DNA of 64,000 bases from Hemerocallis citrina (Eukaryota; Streptophyta; Magnoliopsida; Asparagales; Asphodelaceae), in contig CM030362.1 of assembly GCA_017893485.1 (NCBI GenBank), positions 185,934,813 through 185,998,812 on the forward strand, read 5' to 3'. The translations under genes were made by a program, and so were the position numbers. Below the pieces are notes generated by a model, which saw only the letters and a program-made list of their open reading frames with translations, ran no database searches and was not told the DNA's origin. Positions 36,951 through 49,166 of this stretch are shown in pieces; the stretch's first letter is position 1; every line of letters begins with the position of its first letter.

Positions 36951-38115
36951 CATCAGCATTTTTGTGTGTGTGATTTGGAACAAAGAGTATGATTGATTTG
37001 AGAATAAAATCAACATAAAGAATAATAATGAAGCACCTATTAGAAACTAGAATGGAAATAGAAATCTGATTGTAAATGTTAGCATTAAGTCTAAACATAG
37101 AAATTGTAATGCTACTGTAAGCCCGTAATCTTAACCTTGATATCATGTTAGGTTGAGTGCATTTTAATGTCGTTGTACATTTTAATTACAGATCTTGCAC
37201 ATGCCTTTTCCGTTTTTCTAAACTTTGTATATAAAGTAGAAATATGTTATTGCATATATATATTGAATCCAAATCTAATTTTGTATTGTTTCTTTTTCAT
37301 GTAGTCTGTATGTAGTGGCAATGACTATGAGGCTAAGGATAATGAGGAACATGCAGAAGACCTCGTGAAAAGTGAAGTTGGGGAAACATGGAAGCAGCTG
37401 CGTGTTAAAAGTATTTTTGAAAACATTTATTGTGTTTCTTGGAATTTGACAACTCATATTTTCTTCTATAGTATATTGTTGTTGTTTTGGTACTTTGAAA
37501 CAAACATATAATTTTGTAATGAGAAGGTTATGAATTATATAATATTAAAGCTTATTTTGGTGTACTTAAATTTACTATTATCTAAATATATATTGATATT
37601 CAAATTGTATGTTTTGCGTTATTGTGTTTTCTTTATATATTGTGTGAATCAACATGTGAAATAATTATATGTTCTTGACTGAAAAATACATCATTTTTGT
37701 CAATTTGATTAAGTCATCCTAATATAATCAGTAATGGAGAAAACACGTGCAATTGCATTCACGAGGTAACAATTGCAAAGGAATGAGTACCTTGCATACC
37801 TCTGTAGCAATAGTTCATCAGCAACGGGAAAAATTCCTTTTAAAAAACACTTGCAAGGGACAAATTTGTTGTAGATATTCTCTTATATATGGGGACAGCA
37901 AAGTATAACTTCCATTGCAGATATTATATTGTGGCTAATATTCGCAAAGGATGGTTAAAATTCCGTTGCAAATGTGTACATTAACCAAAAGAGATTTCAC
38001 AACAGCAAAATTACAAGGGAATGAAGAAAAATCCCTTAAAAATGTACACTAACCATGGAATTGCACTCTTCTACGAGGGAAATTTCTATTGCGAATGTAG
38101 CATTTTCTGCAGAAG

Positions 38116-38488
38116 AGAACTTTAGATGATTTTGATGAATGTTATGGCTTTTCCTCTCTACCGGTATGGCTCTTGCTCTTCAACAGTATTATGAGTCGTC
38201 TCCTCCAAATCTATTAGCCTCCAGCCTTTTCCCGATTGCCCTAGAGGACACATCAGCATCTATATATTGCACCTAATGAATCCCTAAAAAGATATACACA
38301 AATATAGCTAGCCGCACGTTACGGTCGACTGCAATTTATTGCGGTCGGCTGTTTTTTTTTTTGTTGTTCTCCAAACAGAATCTATTAGCTGTCCACTGCG
38401 TCTTTTTGTAGTCGAATATAATTTTTCTTCTTACGCAAAATTGTAGAAAAAATGATTTTTCCGGAGCTACAGCACTCCATTCCTGCCA
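38116..38488. other. No recognisable feature
   Basis: Non-coding spacer ending at the copia target site. Contains cggtcgactgcaatttattg cggtcgg, an imperfect inverted motif. Confidence 0.3.
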
Positions 38489-38493
38489 TATAT
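38489..38493. repeat. Target site duplication, left copy (copia)
   Basis: tatat, identical to 41789-41793 on the other side of the element. Confidence 0.85.
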
Positions 38494-39190
38494 TGTTGAA
38501 AAATCTACCCCATAACTCGTAGTGCTAATAGTGAAAACACACCACAAGCAATAGAAACTCCCAAGACTTAGATGAACCAAGAACAAGCCACCACAATCTA
38601 TGCAAGATCCCACAAGAACACAATCAATATGTAGAGATAACCAATACTTCTTATACCCCAAGAAATACAAAGATTACAAAAGAGATTACAACTTTCAATC
38701 TCTCTCTCTCTCTCACCTTTGAAACACTCGGCACAATCCCCTCTTGAAGTTTAACAATGATAATGGCTCACCTCTTGATTACACAAATTGATGGATTAAA
38801 TCCACACAAACCCTAAAGTTTACGTCCATATATATAGCTCCCAAGTAAACCCTAAAAGATAAACACAAATCCAGTAATTAGGCCTTAAATTCGTAAACCC
38901 AAAAAACAATCAACACCGAAGTCGGTCAACCGCACCCCCAAGGTCGGTCGACCGCAACGTGTAAGTCCAGACCGGAGAACTGACCAGTCTACTGCACGGT
39001 CGACCGTCCCCTCATCTGTTGGACGTGTACACTCGAAGAACTCTTGGCAGATTTGGGTCAGTCGACCGCAACTCTCTAGACCACATTCTTATACTTGTTG
39101 TTTGTCTTCTCTTACTTCTTTGTCTCATCCTCTTCTTCTCCAACTTCAAGTACTTAGTGGCTACGTGTATTTGAGGCCACAACCCTAACA
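38494..39190 (-). repeat. Copia 3' LTR
   Basis: Adjoins the polypurine tract (minus AAGTGGGAGAT at 39203-39191). Has a minus-strand TATA (ctatatatatgg, 38832-38840) and several gtcggtcgaccgc palindromes in the transcribed part. Confidence 0.9.
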
Positions 39191-39413
39191 ATCTCCCACT
39201 TGGACCAAATACACAACGCTTCAAAGTTATTGCAATCTTTACCCTGCGTTATCTTTGCCAATCTCCCACTTTCATGAAAGACCCAAGTACTCCCCACTCT
39301 CATGAAGAGCACCTCCACCACTCCACCACATGGAGTGCACCAACCACCTCTCATCGCCTCATGAAAGATGTGCTCCACCAATCGCATAGAGCACGAATAC
39401 CGGAGAAACAATC

Positions 39414-41048
39414 TCACGTGTCAGATTTCGTGTTATGAGACTCTCCAACTCGCAGAATCTTCATCAACACCGGATATGTTTCAAAACCTCTCAATGCACC
39501 CTCTACTTTAGAAGTCTCCGTGGACGACACCTCCACAATATCCACAGACTGTTCAACCCCTACAGTCCTAATTCGGTTATCCTCATCGGCATAATCCCGC
39601 ATATCGATACCAGTGCTCTCTATCACACAAGAGCAACTTGAAGCTTCAACTATCAATTCGCAAAGTACCCTCACTGCAGCAACGTCTTGCCCTCTAGGAT
39701 CACTTCCATGGCCAGCAGCTCCCACTAAATTAGTAACTTCCCCTCCACAACTGAAAGAACTCGGTTGCACCCCATACAACTTACTTCTCGATTCTGGCTG
39801 AAAGTCAACTGCAGGAGAAATGCCCCTCACGTGTCTAAGCAAATACACCGTTCCCTTACGTTTTCCTTTTGCAATCACCCTTAAACTTGCAGCTATACAC
39901 CATTCCCCACTACCAACTGTAGTAGACAACCCCTCCTTGTCTAGCCTTCCAATCGAGATAAGATTTTCCTTCAAGTCTGGAACATGTCTTGTCTCCCGCA
40001 AGACAATACTTTGACCATCAGTGGTGTTCACGCGAGCAGTACCAACCCCACATACAGGACACCAGTGACCATTCCCCACGATCACATCTCCAAAAGAACT
40101 CTCCTCGTAGTCATCAAATACCTCTCTCCTCGGAGTACAATGAAAAGAAGCTTCCGAATCAATACACCAATCTTGAGTGCCCAACTCCTCCCGAGCTGAT
40201 AAGCATAACTCTTCAACAAGCCCAACTTGAGCTTCCTTTGAGTATCTCTCTTCGGTTTCTCCTGTTTCTTCTTCATATAAGCCTTGCAACTGCACTTCAT
40301 GTGACCCTTCTTGTGACAATACCAGCACTCGGACCCATGTCCCCCATCGTTGTCATCAGACCCACTCTCAGATGAACTACTATGATCCTTTTTCTTTGAC
40401 TGCTCTTAGATCTCACACATCTCTTCTCAATGTATATTGTGAAATCTCTAGAAGATGATGATCGATACCCTCTGTTTCTCACCCTTCTCATCTTTTCGTT
40501 CAGAATGCTACTTACCACATCCTGTAGAGTCGTCGAATCTGTCATAGTACCTGTAATAGTCTATTCCACCGTACCATAATTATCGGGTAAAGTAGATAGA
40601 AGTAACAATGACTGCCCCCTCTATGAAAACTTCAAACCTGCAGCTTCCATCTAGTTGTAAACCATACAGTAATTGTTCACATGCTTTTCTACTGAACCCG
40701 CTTCCCTCAACTTCATATTAACAAATTTTTTTAAATGAAGATTTTGATTAGATGCCGATAATTTCTCATACATATCCGTGAGAATCTCCATAGCCTCCTT
40801 TGTGGTCTTTGCCTTCGAGATATGAAATAACGCTTCCTACTCAGCCCCAACTGAATCTGTCCAAGCGCCTTCTGATCCAAACGATTCCAATCCACCAAGA
40901 TCTTCGCATCCTTGTCTCCACCTACCGGCTTCTCATCAAACAACGGATTATCAAGATCTTTCTGACAAAGATACGCTATCATCTGAATCTTCCACATCAC
41001 AAAGTCACTCTCATCGAATCTCTCGATCTTCATCTTGTTATCGGCCAT
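39414..41048 (-). pseudogene. Copia gag-protease, frameshifted
   Basis: Gag starts at 41048 just inside the PBS (MADNKMKIERFDESDFVMWK), reading to about 40300 through UBN2-type gag sequence with frameshifts. A zinc knuckle CWYCHKKGHMKCSC lies at about 40330-40281. Then an open frame of 304 residues (40328-39414) has the protease region WCIDSEASFHCTPRREVF and VRHVPDLKENLISIGRL. The catalytic motif is DSEAS instead of DSGAS, which should abolish activity. The last 130 residues (from about PESRSKLYG) do not look like integrase and may be an out-of-register remnant of the integrase-RT linker. Confidence 0.85.
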
Positions 41049-41074
41049 CTTGAACCAACAGCTCTGATACTACT
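41049..41074 (-). promoter_or_regulatory. PBS of copia element (tRNA-Met)
   Basis: Minus strand reads agtagtatcagagctgttgg next to the 5' LTR, matching the TGGTATCAGAGC consensus apart from one or two bases. Confidence 0.75.
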
Positions 41075-41788
41075 TGTTGAAGAATCTACCCACAACTCGT
41101 AGTGCTAATAGCATAAACACACCACAAGCAATAGAAACTCTCAAGACTTAGATAAACCAAGAACAATCCACCACAATCTATGCAAGATCCCACAAGAACA
41201 TAATCAATATGCAGAGATAACAATTACTTCTTATTCCCCAAGAAATACAAAGATTACAAAAGAGATTACAACTCTCAATCTCTCTCTCTCTCACCTTTGA
41301 AACACTCGGCACAATCCTTTCTTAAAGTTGAACAATGATAACGGCTCACCTCTGGATTACACAAATTGATGGATTAGATCCACACAAACCCTAGATTCTA
41401 CGGCCGTATATATAGCTCCCAAGTAAACCCTAAAAGATAAACACAAATCCAGCAATTTGGCCTTAAATTCGTAAGTCCAAAAAACAATCAGCGCCGAAGT
41501 CGGTCGACCGCACCCCCAAGGTCGGTCGACCGCAACGTGTAAGTCCAGACCCGAGAGCTGACCGGTCGACCGTCCCCTCCTCTGTTGGACCTGTACACTC
41601 GAAGAACTCTCAACAAATTTGGGTCGGCCGAACGCATCCCCCCGCCGATTGACCGTGTGGTCGACCGCAACTTTCAGACTGCATTCTTCTACTTGCTGTT
41701 TGTCTTCTCTTACTTCTTTGTCTCATCCTCTTCTTCTCCAAATTCAAGTACTCAGTGCCTACGTGTATTTGATTCCACAATCCTGACA
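41075..41788 (-). repeat. Copia 5' LTR
   Basis: Same sequence as 38494-39190 apart from scattered changes. TATA on the minus strand (ctatatatacgg) at about 41419-41408. Confidence 0.9.
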
Positions 41789-41793
41789 TATAT
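41789..41793. repeat. Target site duplication, right copy (copia)
   Basis: tatat; pairs with 38489-38493. Confidence 0.85.
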
Positions 41794-41899
41794 GACCACT
41801 CATTTCAAAGAAGACTCGACGACCAACATCTTTCATTTAGAATAAAATTGAGATTCATCCATTTTCTAGTTCAAAACAGTCGTGCAAGTTCTAGGTGAT

Positions 41900-41990
41900 G
41901 TTATTGCTACTTTTTCGCATTGCTTTGTGTCTTCTCTTTCTCCAACTCCAAGCTCTATGATTATGTATTTTTTAGTCCACAATCCTAACA
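41900..41990 (-). mobile_element. Fragment of a second copia LTR
   Basis: tgtcttctctttctccaact ... tagtccacaatcctaaca resembles the last 90 bp (+ strand) of the two copia LTRs, so it is a degenerate relative left at the site. Confidence 0.45.
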
Positions 41991-42496
41991 ACTATCGCAT
42001 TCCTTAAAAAACAAACAAACAAATAAAATTAAGTTGAAAGAAGATGAAATTCAAAGAAAGAAACATGAGCTCACAACTTTAATGTGTAAAAAGAGTAATA
42101 AAATCATGTAAAAATTACACTCATCACAACCCGGGCATGGCAGGCAGGCACGACGAGAGGAGGAACATGAAGAGCTGCAACAAGAAAAGCCATTGCATGA
42201 ATGGTCGCAACAAAAATTGCCGCCACGTGAAGAGCCGCAACAAAAATTTGTGCCACATGAAATAGAGAAATTCGACGAAAATGCCCACATCTCACAGCTC
42301 ACATAGGTAGGTACAAGTTGGCCAAAGACTTGTCTGAAGAGGAGGAAGCCCGCACTATACACACCAGGTTAGGTAATTCACCATATTTTTTGTAATTATT
42401 TCGAAAGTATGCTAATATTTTGTGACTTGTGATATTAAGTGTTTTTGAGATTGTGTTAATTTGGACTTATGTCATTCTTAATTTGGGCTTGTGACC
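41991..42496. other. Unassigned, with short internal repeats
   Basis: 42165-42245 holds three imperfect copies of gaagagc.gcaacaa.aa. The + frame QARREEEHEELQQEKPLHEW is glutamate/glutamine-rich but short and unidentified. From 42400 the sequence has ttgtgatatt motifs like those at 45330-45500, suggesting both sides belonged to one host sequence before the LTR inserted. Confidence 0.3.
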
Positions 42497-44676
42497 TGTC
42501 ACGCCCCGCTTCCCACTAGACGGAAATACAGGCACACAACTGAGGCCCAACGAATGATATACATCATCCATAAGCTGTACAGTTATAAGCTTAACAAGAT
42601 ATTTATAACACATTCACGCAGGCAAATATAATGATCATTTGAGCTGGAAATAGAATAACCATCATCTGGGTAATACATCAACATCGGATCAAGATGCCCA
42701 GGAATACAAGGTGCCATAATTAAAATTGTACGATAAGTAGTTCGCCATAACAACTAGATAAAATAACGACTGAAAAAAACAACATGAAGTAGTAATAATA
42801 CAGTAACGATCATCTAGAAGGTCTGTTTCTCGGGTCCATCAGTACCTGTATAATTATTAACTCAAAGAAAAATGAAAAAGTACCCGTTAGAGCTAGCTTC
42901 GGGCAGCAAGTAGCAACAAGCAGTATACAGGGATAATATAACAAGATATAACATGGAAGAAACAAGAAGTAGTAGTATAAATACAATATGGAAGGAAGCA
43001 AGGAACTGGGACAATATGATCATGTAACTAGTAACCGTAAACTAGTGTATTCAAGACTTCAAAGTATAATCAATTGATAACCACGTCTCAGTTAATCAAT
43101 AATCATGTAATCAAGAATCGAGAGTCATGTAATGAAGAGTCATGTAATCAAGAATCATGTAATCAAGAATCATGCATAGTAAAAATCTTGAGTTTATCTA
43201 TTTTATTAACTTATCTAATGCACGCAATCCTGTGTTCCATACCACAAGTTCGGTGCATATCAATCATGTGACGTTTAGACTTAAGTAGTGAATTCTATAG
43301 GATTATGTATTCGGGTCTTCCAGTGATAGTATCAAGACATGTAATCAAGAATCATGTAATCAAGAATTGTGTAATCAAGAATTTTGTAATCAAGAATCAA
43401 GAATCAAGAATCAAGAATCACTATTACGGAAAACACGGGCCCCCTTCCGAGTATACTCCTTTATACTGTCCATTACTAAGCCGTACCCTTATCACCCCGA
43501 CTTGTTATTCTTTTATAATTAATTATGAACATGCAGTTGGTACTAATAGTGGAACGGTGTAATCAAGACAGTTTAATCAAGGAAAATATCAAGGGCGGTA
43601 ATCATCGGTATGAGATGTGAAACAGGTACATGTATCGAGGATAGTCATCATGGAATTATCAAGTGGTATAAATTGTATTATATGAGAAAATCTATCAACC
43701 TATTATATCTATGCAAGTTATTATTATATAACAATACATATAGTTCAGTTCATTAAATATGAAAAATAACGAGTTTATATGCAAAAACTTAGAGATGAAT
43801 TTTTAGACAACAACACTTATCTGCGTTCAAATTCATTTTACCGTTTCTACATGAAAGTAAATCCGATTCTGTCAGAGATTCTAGAAAGTAGACTCTTTTT
43901 CGGTTCCAACGCATAGTCACACGATACATTCTAGAGAGAGTAGCTATGTGTACAAATTTTTTTTCGCTGGTTTCGATGTTTCGTGCACATTCTGGAAATT
44001 CAAAGACACGGTACTAAAATATCAATAACTTATAATCTATACATCGGATTGAGAAACCGTAAGATGTTCTGAATTCTAGACTCGATGGGCTACAATTTTC
44101 ATGTAGAAAGTTCTTCGATCCAGTATCGGGAACATGGTCGAATTCTTAGTGCAAGGTCAAGAAATTTAGAGATTGCAAGTTTTGAATATTTGATATTCGA
44201 TAACACGATTCGAAGTGTGTTAACTGTTCACTCTTGAGTTGATATAGCATGGAACAAGTGAATAGAACGGAATAAATTATGATGATAACTAGACTACTTG
44301 CCACGAGTCCAAAAAAAATGCTTGTACGAGAACAAAAAGAGTGTACAAGATACTTGCCTTATAACGTGACGATTACAATGGTAGTGTTAACCATGGAAAG
44401 AAGAAGCGACGTCGGCAACAAACGGCAGCAAGAATGGCAGCAAAACGGAAACGAGCGAGCAACGATAGCAATGGTGAGCCACAGCGGTGGGCGACAACAA
44501 CAACGAGGAGATGATGCGGCGTGCGGAGACCGAGTGAGTTCGGGTTGTTTTTCGGGGTTCACGGGTTTGAAGAAGGCAGAGGAGAAGGAGAGGTAGAGAT
44601 GAGGGGTGAGGTGTTATGTGTATGTATATATATAAGAGAGAGAGAAAGAGATGAGAGGTGTGGGATTGGCTACATG

Positions 44677-44713
<37 letters not shown>

Positions 44714-45306
44714 GGATAGAGAATGCATGCAAGTGTATATTAAATATAGAATGCATGCAAGTGTATATGCATGCATATTATTATATATATATATTATATA
44801 AGGAGAGAAAGAGAGGTTGGCTGCATGCATATGTGTGTGTGTGTGTATATAATATATATAGAAAGAGGGATGGAGGCAGTTGTAGAAAAATGTAAAAGAA
44901 GGCAGAAGAGGGGGCTGACGAAAGAGAGGAGTAGGTAGTAGTAGGGGTGGTGGAGGCAGTAGAGTAGGAGAAAAATCAGAGAGATGTTGGTCGTATGCAG
45001 AAGTGGAGAAGTAGAGATTATAGGGAGGGAGAAAAAGAAGCGTAGGAAAGAAGAAAATAAGGTGTAGGAGAGCAGAGTTAGGTTAGTTGTTGGATTAAGA
45101 ATTAAGATTAGGATTAGGATTAATCAGAGTTAGAATTTGAATTTAAACTCCGATCGAAAAAATCACAAAATTATAGAATTGATCAGAAAAATATTCTGGC
45201 TCTAGACAAAGAGTCCAAAGAGAAGAATAGAAAATAAAATTGATCTGGAAATTGAAGTATAAAAATTCATATAATAAAATACATACAACTGGAACAGGGA
45301 GTTATA
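42497..45306 (-). mobile_element. Long gypsy-type LTR, minus orientation (2.8 kb)
   Basis: Left end TGTCACGCCCCGCTTCC is the inverse of the end of the 22773-26433 LTR, and the adjoining 100 bp match it. The right end (minus start) is degenerate, tataactccctgttcc. Includes a cgacgtcggcaac-type leader at 44370-44560, (tg)n microsatellites and a 43080-43410 repeat array. Flanking pentamers (tgacc, ctaat) do not match, so ends may be rearranged or the right border misplaced. Confidence 0.6.
44680..44711. repeat. (tg)n microsatellite
   Basis: About 15 uninterrupted tg units inside the minus-oriented LTR, followed by two copies of gaatgcatgcaagtgtatat. Confidence 0.9.
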
Positions 45307-45459
45307 CTAATGTTATATTTCGACTTTTCATGCAATTGTGATGTATTCTGAAATATTGTGAAAGTGTGCTATATTTGTGATGTTGGGAACTTGAGTCTAG
45401 TTTGTGATTTATTGTGATATCTGTCATGTTGAAAAATTATGATTTGTTATTGATTTGAT

Positions 45460-45735
45460 GTGATAGTTGTGATATTGAGAAATTGTGAGATGTTGAGAAA
45501 ATTATATGTATCTCGATTGTTTAGAACTGTAAACAGGAAAACACTGATATCTGATATTCAGATATTAATGTTTCAACTGAGGCCGATGTTGGGTGTGATT
45601 TGTTCATGATTTGATGTGATAGCTGTGATGTTGGGAAAATTATATGTATCTTGATTGTTTAGAATTGTAAACAGGAAAATACTGATACCTGATATTCATA
45701 TGTCAGTGTTTCTACTGAGACCACATCTCCCAATT
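45460..45735. repeat. Two tandem 138-bp units
   Basis: attatatgtatct.gattgt then ttagaa.tgtaaacaggaaa begins at 45501 and again at 45639. Confidence 0.8.
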
Positions 45736-46400
45736 GCGTCCGCAGTTGAATCCAATTCTTGCCTCTCTGACTTGCTCTATGATTTAGATAGCAAATTTGC
45801 GTATAGTCTAGGCCGCAGTTGGTCACCATAGCCTAAACATAGAGAGGAAATCAGAGAGCAAAATTTGTGTATAGTCTAGGCCGCAGTTGGTCATTGCAGC
45901 CTAAACATAGAGAGGCTGCAATTAACTGCGGCCTCAGTTTAATCCTACTTCTCGCATCTCTGAATTGCTCTCTGATTCAGAGACCAAATTTTGGTTATAG
46001 TCTAGGTGGTAGTTCCCAACTGCAGCCTCTCTTTTATGTAATTTTTCCAATGACTTGTAGCTCTCTGGAAAAATTACATAAAAGAGAGATCACATTCCCC
46101 AACTACGACCTCTATTTAACATTAAAAACTTTAATTTTTTTTCTAAGTCTCCACCACTTGGATCACTGTGTCTCACCTGTTTTCAATTTTTCAATCAAGA
46201 CGCGGTTGGGAACTATGACATTCAAAAAAAAACACAAAGAAGAAGCAGCAGTTAGGAATTGCAGCTTCAAAATAGTTGTAACCGTAGTTCAGCTGACGTG
46301 GCATCGACTAGCTCACCCAGGAAAATAGTTAGGAAAGTGTCGTAGTTTGGAAAAAAAAGTTTCAAAAAGTGGCTTAGCACGGAAAAAATTCCATCTCTTC
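45720..46400. repeat. Subterminal array of gcgg/ccgcagttgg motifs (transposon end A)
   Basis: ggccgcagttggtca, ctgcggcctcag, cgcagttgaatcc and related motifs recur in both orientations, with a long inverted pair agctctctggaaaaattaca / tgtaatttttcca. Towards 46260-46400 the sequence (gctgacgtggca ... gtggcttagcacgg) is the inverse of 51015-51110, showing a shared terminus. Confidence 0.55.
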
Positions 46401-47423
46401 TTTCAATATTTTGAAATGAAGAAAGAAGAGGAAAAGTAGGGGTTCCCACTCAAATTATGATTTTAAAATTTGAATTTAGAGAGAGAAAATCAACTTAAAA
46501 TGAAATAATTAACTAAATTGACTCTCCTTGATTTCGGGGCTCATCCTTTTTCAAAATCACCTCCTCCATCTCCCTCTCTAATCGACGACCCTCTCTCTTG
46601 CTCTTGTTTTTTTTTCCTTCTTAAAAAAGGTATTATCCTCACAAACAACTCTCTCTTAATGATAAGGTTTTCTACAATCATGGTTTTTTTCTTTTTTCTT
46701 TTTTAACATCAAGATTTTAGATGTTGTTATTTGTTAACTTCTGCTTGTAGTTTTAGTTCACTTACATTAATATTTGTGGGCGATTGCTTAAATTATTGGG
46801 GAAAAAATTACTTATGAGGTGCGGTACACATTAATCATTATAATTGGGTGAAGATATAATAGGTAGACGAGGACGTGGACGTTCATTTTTCTTTGTATAC
46901 ATTATTTGAATGATGTACTTCAGATTTATTTGCAATTTTCTTTTTCTTCAAATACTTTAAATGTATTGTTTTGGTTTCAAGATTCAACTCTTATAATGGG
47001 GTTCTTAGTGGTTTGTTAGAATTATTCATCGGGCCTTCGGGTGTCAACTTTTCAATAAGACTAAGAGGTTCTTCGGGATTTATTGCTACACAATGTATTT
47101 TTTGTATATGAGAAATTTTATTTTTCATATACTTCCATACATATCTTTTTTTTATTTATAGCAAAAACCATGTAATCTAATTTTGTGATTAAAAATGTTT
47201 GTATGTTTTTATTATAATAATTTTTTTGTACGTTGAAGTATGAAAAAACAATTATGGTAGTTTATAATATTTGTATGTTCGAAAATAATTGAACAAATTA
47301 TTTTTTAATATTTTTTCATTTTGAAAAGTTTGTGCAATATTGGACAAGGGTGCACAAGTTATATTATAATTATAAGAGAAAACTGAGCCTCATATTTGTA
47401 TAAGGAAATTTTCTCATACAAAA
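46401..47423. other. No clear gene; CT-rich leader-like stretch
   Basis: 46540-46620 is pyrimidine-rich and resembles a 5'UTR, but no conserved frame follows. The end (gagcctcatatttgtataag) repeats at 50998-51018. Confidence 0.3.
47419..47423. repeat. Target site duplication, left copy (solo LTR)
   Basis: caaaa, identical to 50837-50841. Confidence 0.85.
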
Positions 47424-48944
47424 TGTAACGCCCCGAATCCCAAATACACTGAATTCGAGATGTTCTACAGGATCTTTTCACTTTCTTTAGTACAATTTTA
47501 CAGGGAAATTAAAACTTTTCATCATACATCAGAGATTACATCAAAATTACACTTTTCTTTTGCACAGCGGAAGTAAAATTTACAACAATTGAATAAAAGT
47601 ACAACAGCATGATATAATCTTTAAGCATCCATTCTTCTTTAATCTTTAAGTCATTTACCTGCATATAAGACTGTGAGTACGTCAGTTTATTCAACCGATG
47701 AACATTATACACGGCCATCCTCTCTATGCCGGAAATAGTATAACTTAACTTTCCATATTTAACAAACACAAACTTGTCACAATTCAAACTAAAGGGACTA
47801 CCCTATTGATGTCGTGTTGTGATTGTGCACTTAATCCTTAATGCATTTATTTATGTTACATGACACTAATGCGCACTTGTTCGGATTCTATGCATCCCAT
47901 ACTACATAGGTCCGAGGGCAAGCCCTTATTCGTTCTTCATCTTTCTAGGGTTCAATCCCCCGTTATGACTTAGTCTACTACTGTAACTACGGTAGTGTCT
48001 TAGATGTCCTATGATCTACGAGCCCATGTCCAGGCAGCCTGGAGGGAATCCCATGCACTGACACGACGCATCGAGCAGGCAACCTATGGACAATTCAGCC
48101 TCCGCCATGGAACAATGGCACTACCCATAGCCACTCGAACATCCCACGAGCGTCGCCACCGGGACAGTACTCGGGATCAGTATCCACGCCATGTCACGAC
48201 GCATCGTGAAGGACCTGTGAATACCCTCTCGCCGCAAATCCGTTGGCCCCCATACCCGTGTTTTTCTTCTACTTTCATCACATCTCCACTATGTACTAAT
48301 CTTTAGTTTTATTAAAAATCATGAACAAAATTAATCTCTAGAGTTAGCCTCTCCATCAACCGGACTTGTTCATTCAATTCATCATGACCAACCTTGGTCT
48401 AATTTCATTTCATTTCATTTTCTTTCTCAATGCCGGGGAGACTTAGCTACTCCATTTCAAATTTCATTTCACAATCTTCAACTTATAAAATTTCCATATC
48501 GAGTTCTCATACTCATATGTACATTATCTTTTCAATCCATGATTTCTCATTTTGTTCACAAGTCCATCATTGAGTTTGCATATACTCATCCATTATCACA
48601 TCATAATAATTCTACATTACTAAACAATGTACACATTTCATTTTATTCCACAAAGATAATTGCATCATATCATATAATCACATTTCTTTTTTTTTTGCCA
48701 AATCAACACTTAATATTCCAATTCACTTATTCTTTCAAGTTATAGTTTCATACCAATAATCCATTTAGAACCATATGTCTATATATGCTTTTTGACTCCA
48801 AACCATAGTAAAATTTATTCAAAAAAATCCCAAACCATTCTTATAAAATTCCTTACATTTTTCTGAGAATTTCCATATATTTTTTTCATAATTTTTGGAC
48901 ATCAAAAACTCCCAAAAAATATTTTTTTCCCATCTTGCCATTAG

Positions 48945-49012
48945 CAAGAATCGAACCCAAGCACACCACCGACACAGCCTAGAGCACAGACCGCTAGGCC
49001 AGTTGCCGAGCA
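48945..49012 (-). other. tRNA-like module 1 (A and B box) in solo LTR
   Basis: On the minus strand an A box TGGCCTAGCGG (49001-48991) and a B box GGGTTCGATTC (48958-48948) sit 40 bp apart, as in tRNA-Ser/Leu genes or SINE heads. Acceptor and T stems do not pair well, so it is not a functional tRNA gene. Confidence 0.5.
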
Positions 49013-49024
49013 CAGTATAAAAGC

Positions 49025-49051
49025 AACTGAGAGCTATAAATACTCTCAGTT
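49025..49051. promoter_or_regulatory. Perfect hairpin with TATA box in its loop
   Basis: Arms aactgagag / ctctcagtt (9 bp, perfect) enclose the 9-base loop ctataaata. Lies between the two tRNA-like modules. Confidence 0.5.
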
Positions 49052-49095
49052 CGCTGATTACTAGTTTTGAAAGAATTAAACAAAAAAAGTGTTGA

Positions 49096-49166
49096 TCCAG
49101 GGATTCGAACCGTTCAAACCAGAGAAGCCAACCGCAGTCAGTGGCTGCCTGAGCTAGTAGCTCGGG
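49096..49166 (-). other. tRNA-like module 2 (A and B box) in solo LTR
   Basis: On the minus strand TAGCTCAGGCAG (A-box-like, about 49158-49147) and GGTTCGAATCCC (B box, about 49112-49100) occur at tRNA spacing, with a second degenerate copy of the arrangement in module 1. Stems are poorly paired. Confidence 0.45.

Larger units (their letters stand above)
38494..41788 (-). mobile_element. Complete non-autonomous copia element, 3.3 kb
   Basis: Two LTRs (38494-39190 and 41075-41788) with TGTTGA...CTRACA ends, an exact 5-bp target duplication (tatat), a tRNA-Met PBS, a polypurine tract, gag and a degenerate protease, all on the minus strand. Integrase, reverse transcriptase and RNase H are absent, so the interior is only about 1.9 kb. 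The LTRs agree closely but not fully (697 against 714 bp), so the insertion is not very recent. Confidence 0.92.

Noticed and set aside
42497..45306. Solo LTR with target duplication
   Set aside because: Flanking pentamers tgacc and ctaat differ and the right border is degenerate, so the solo-LTR claim was not made.
48945..49166. Functional tRNA genes
   Set aside because: A and B boxes are present but acceptor and T stems do not pair and no terminator run fits; treated as tRNA-like modules only.
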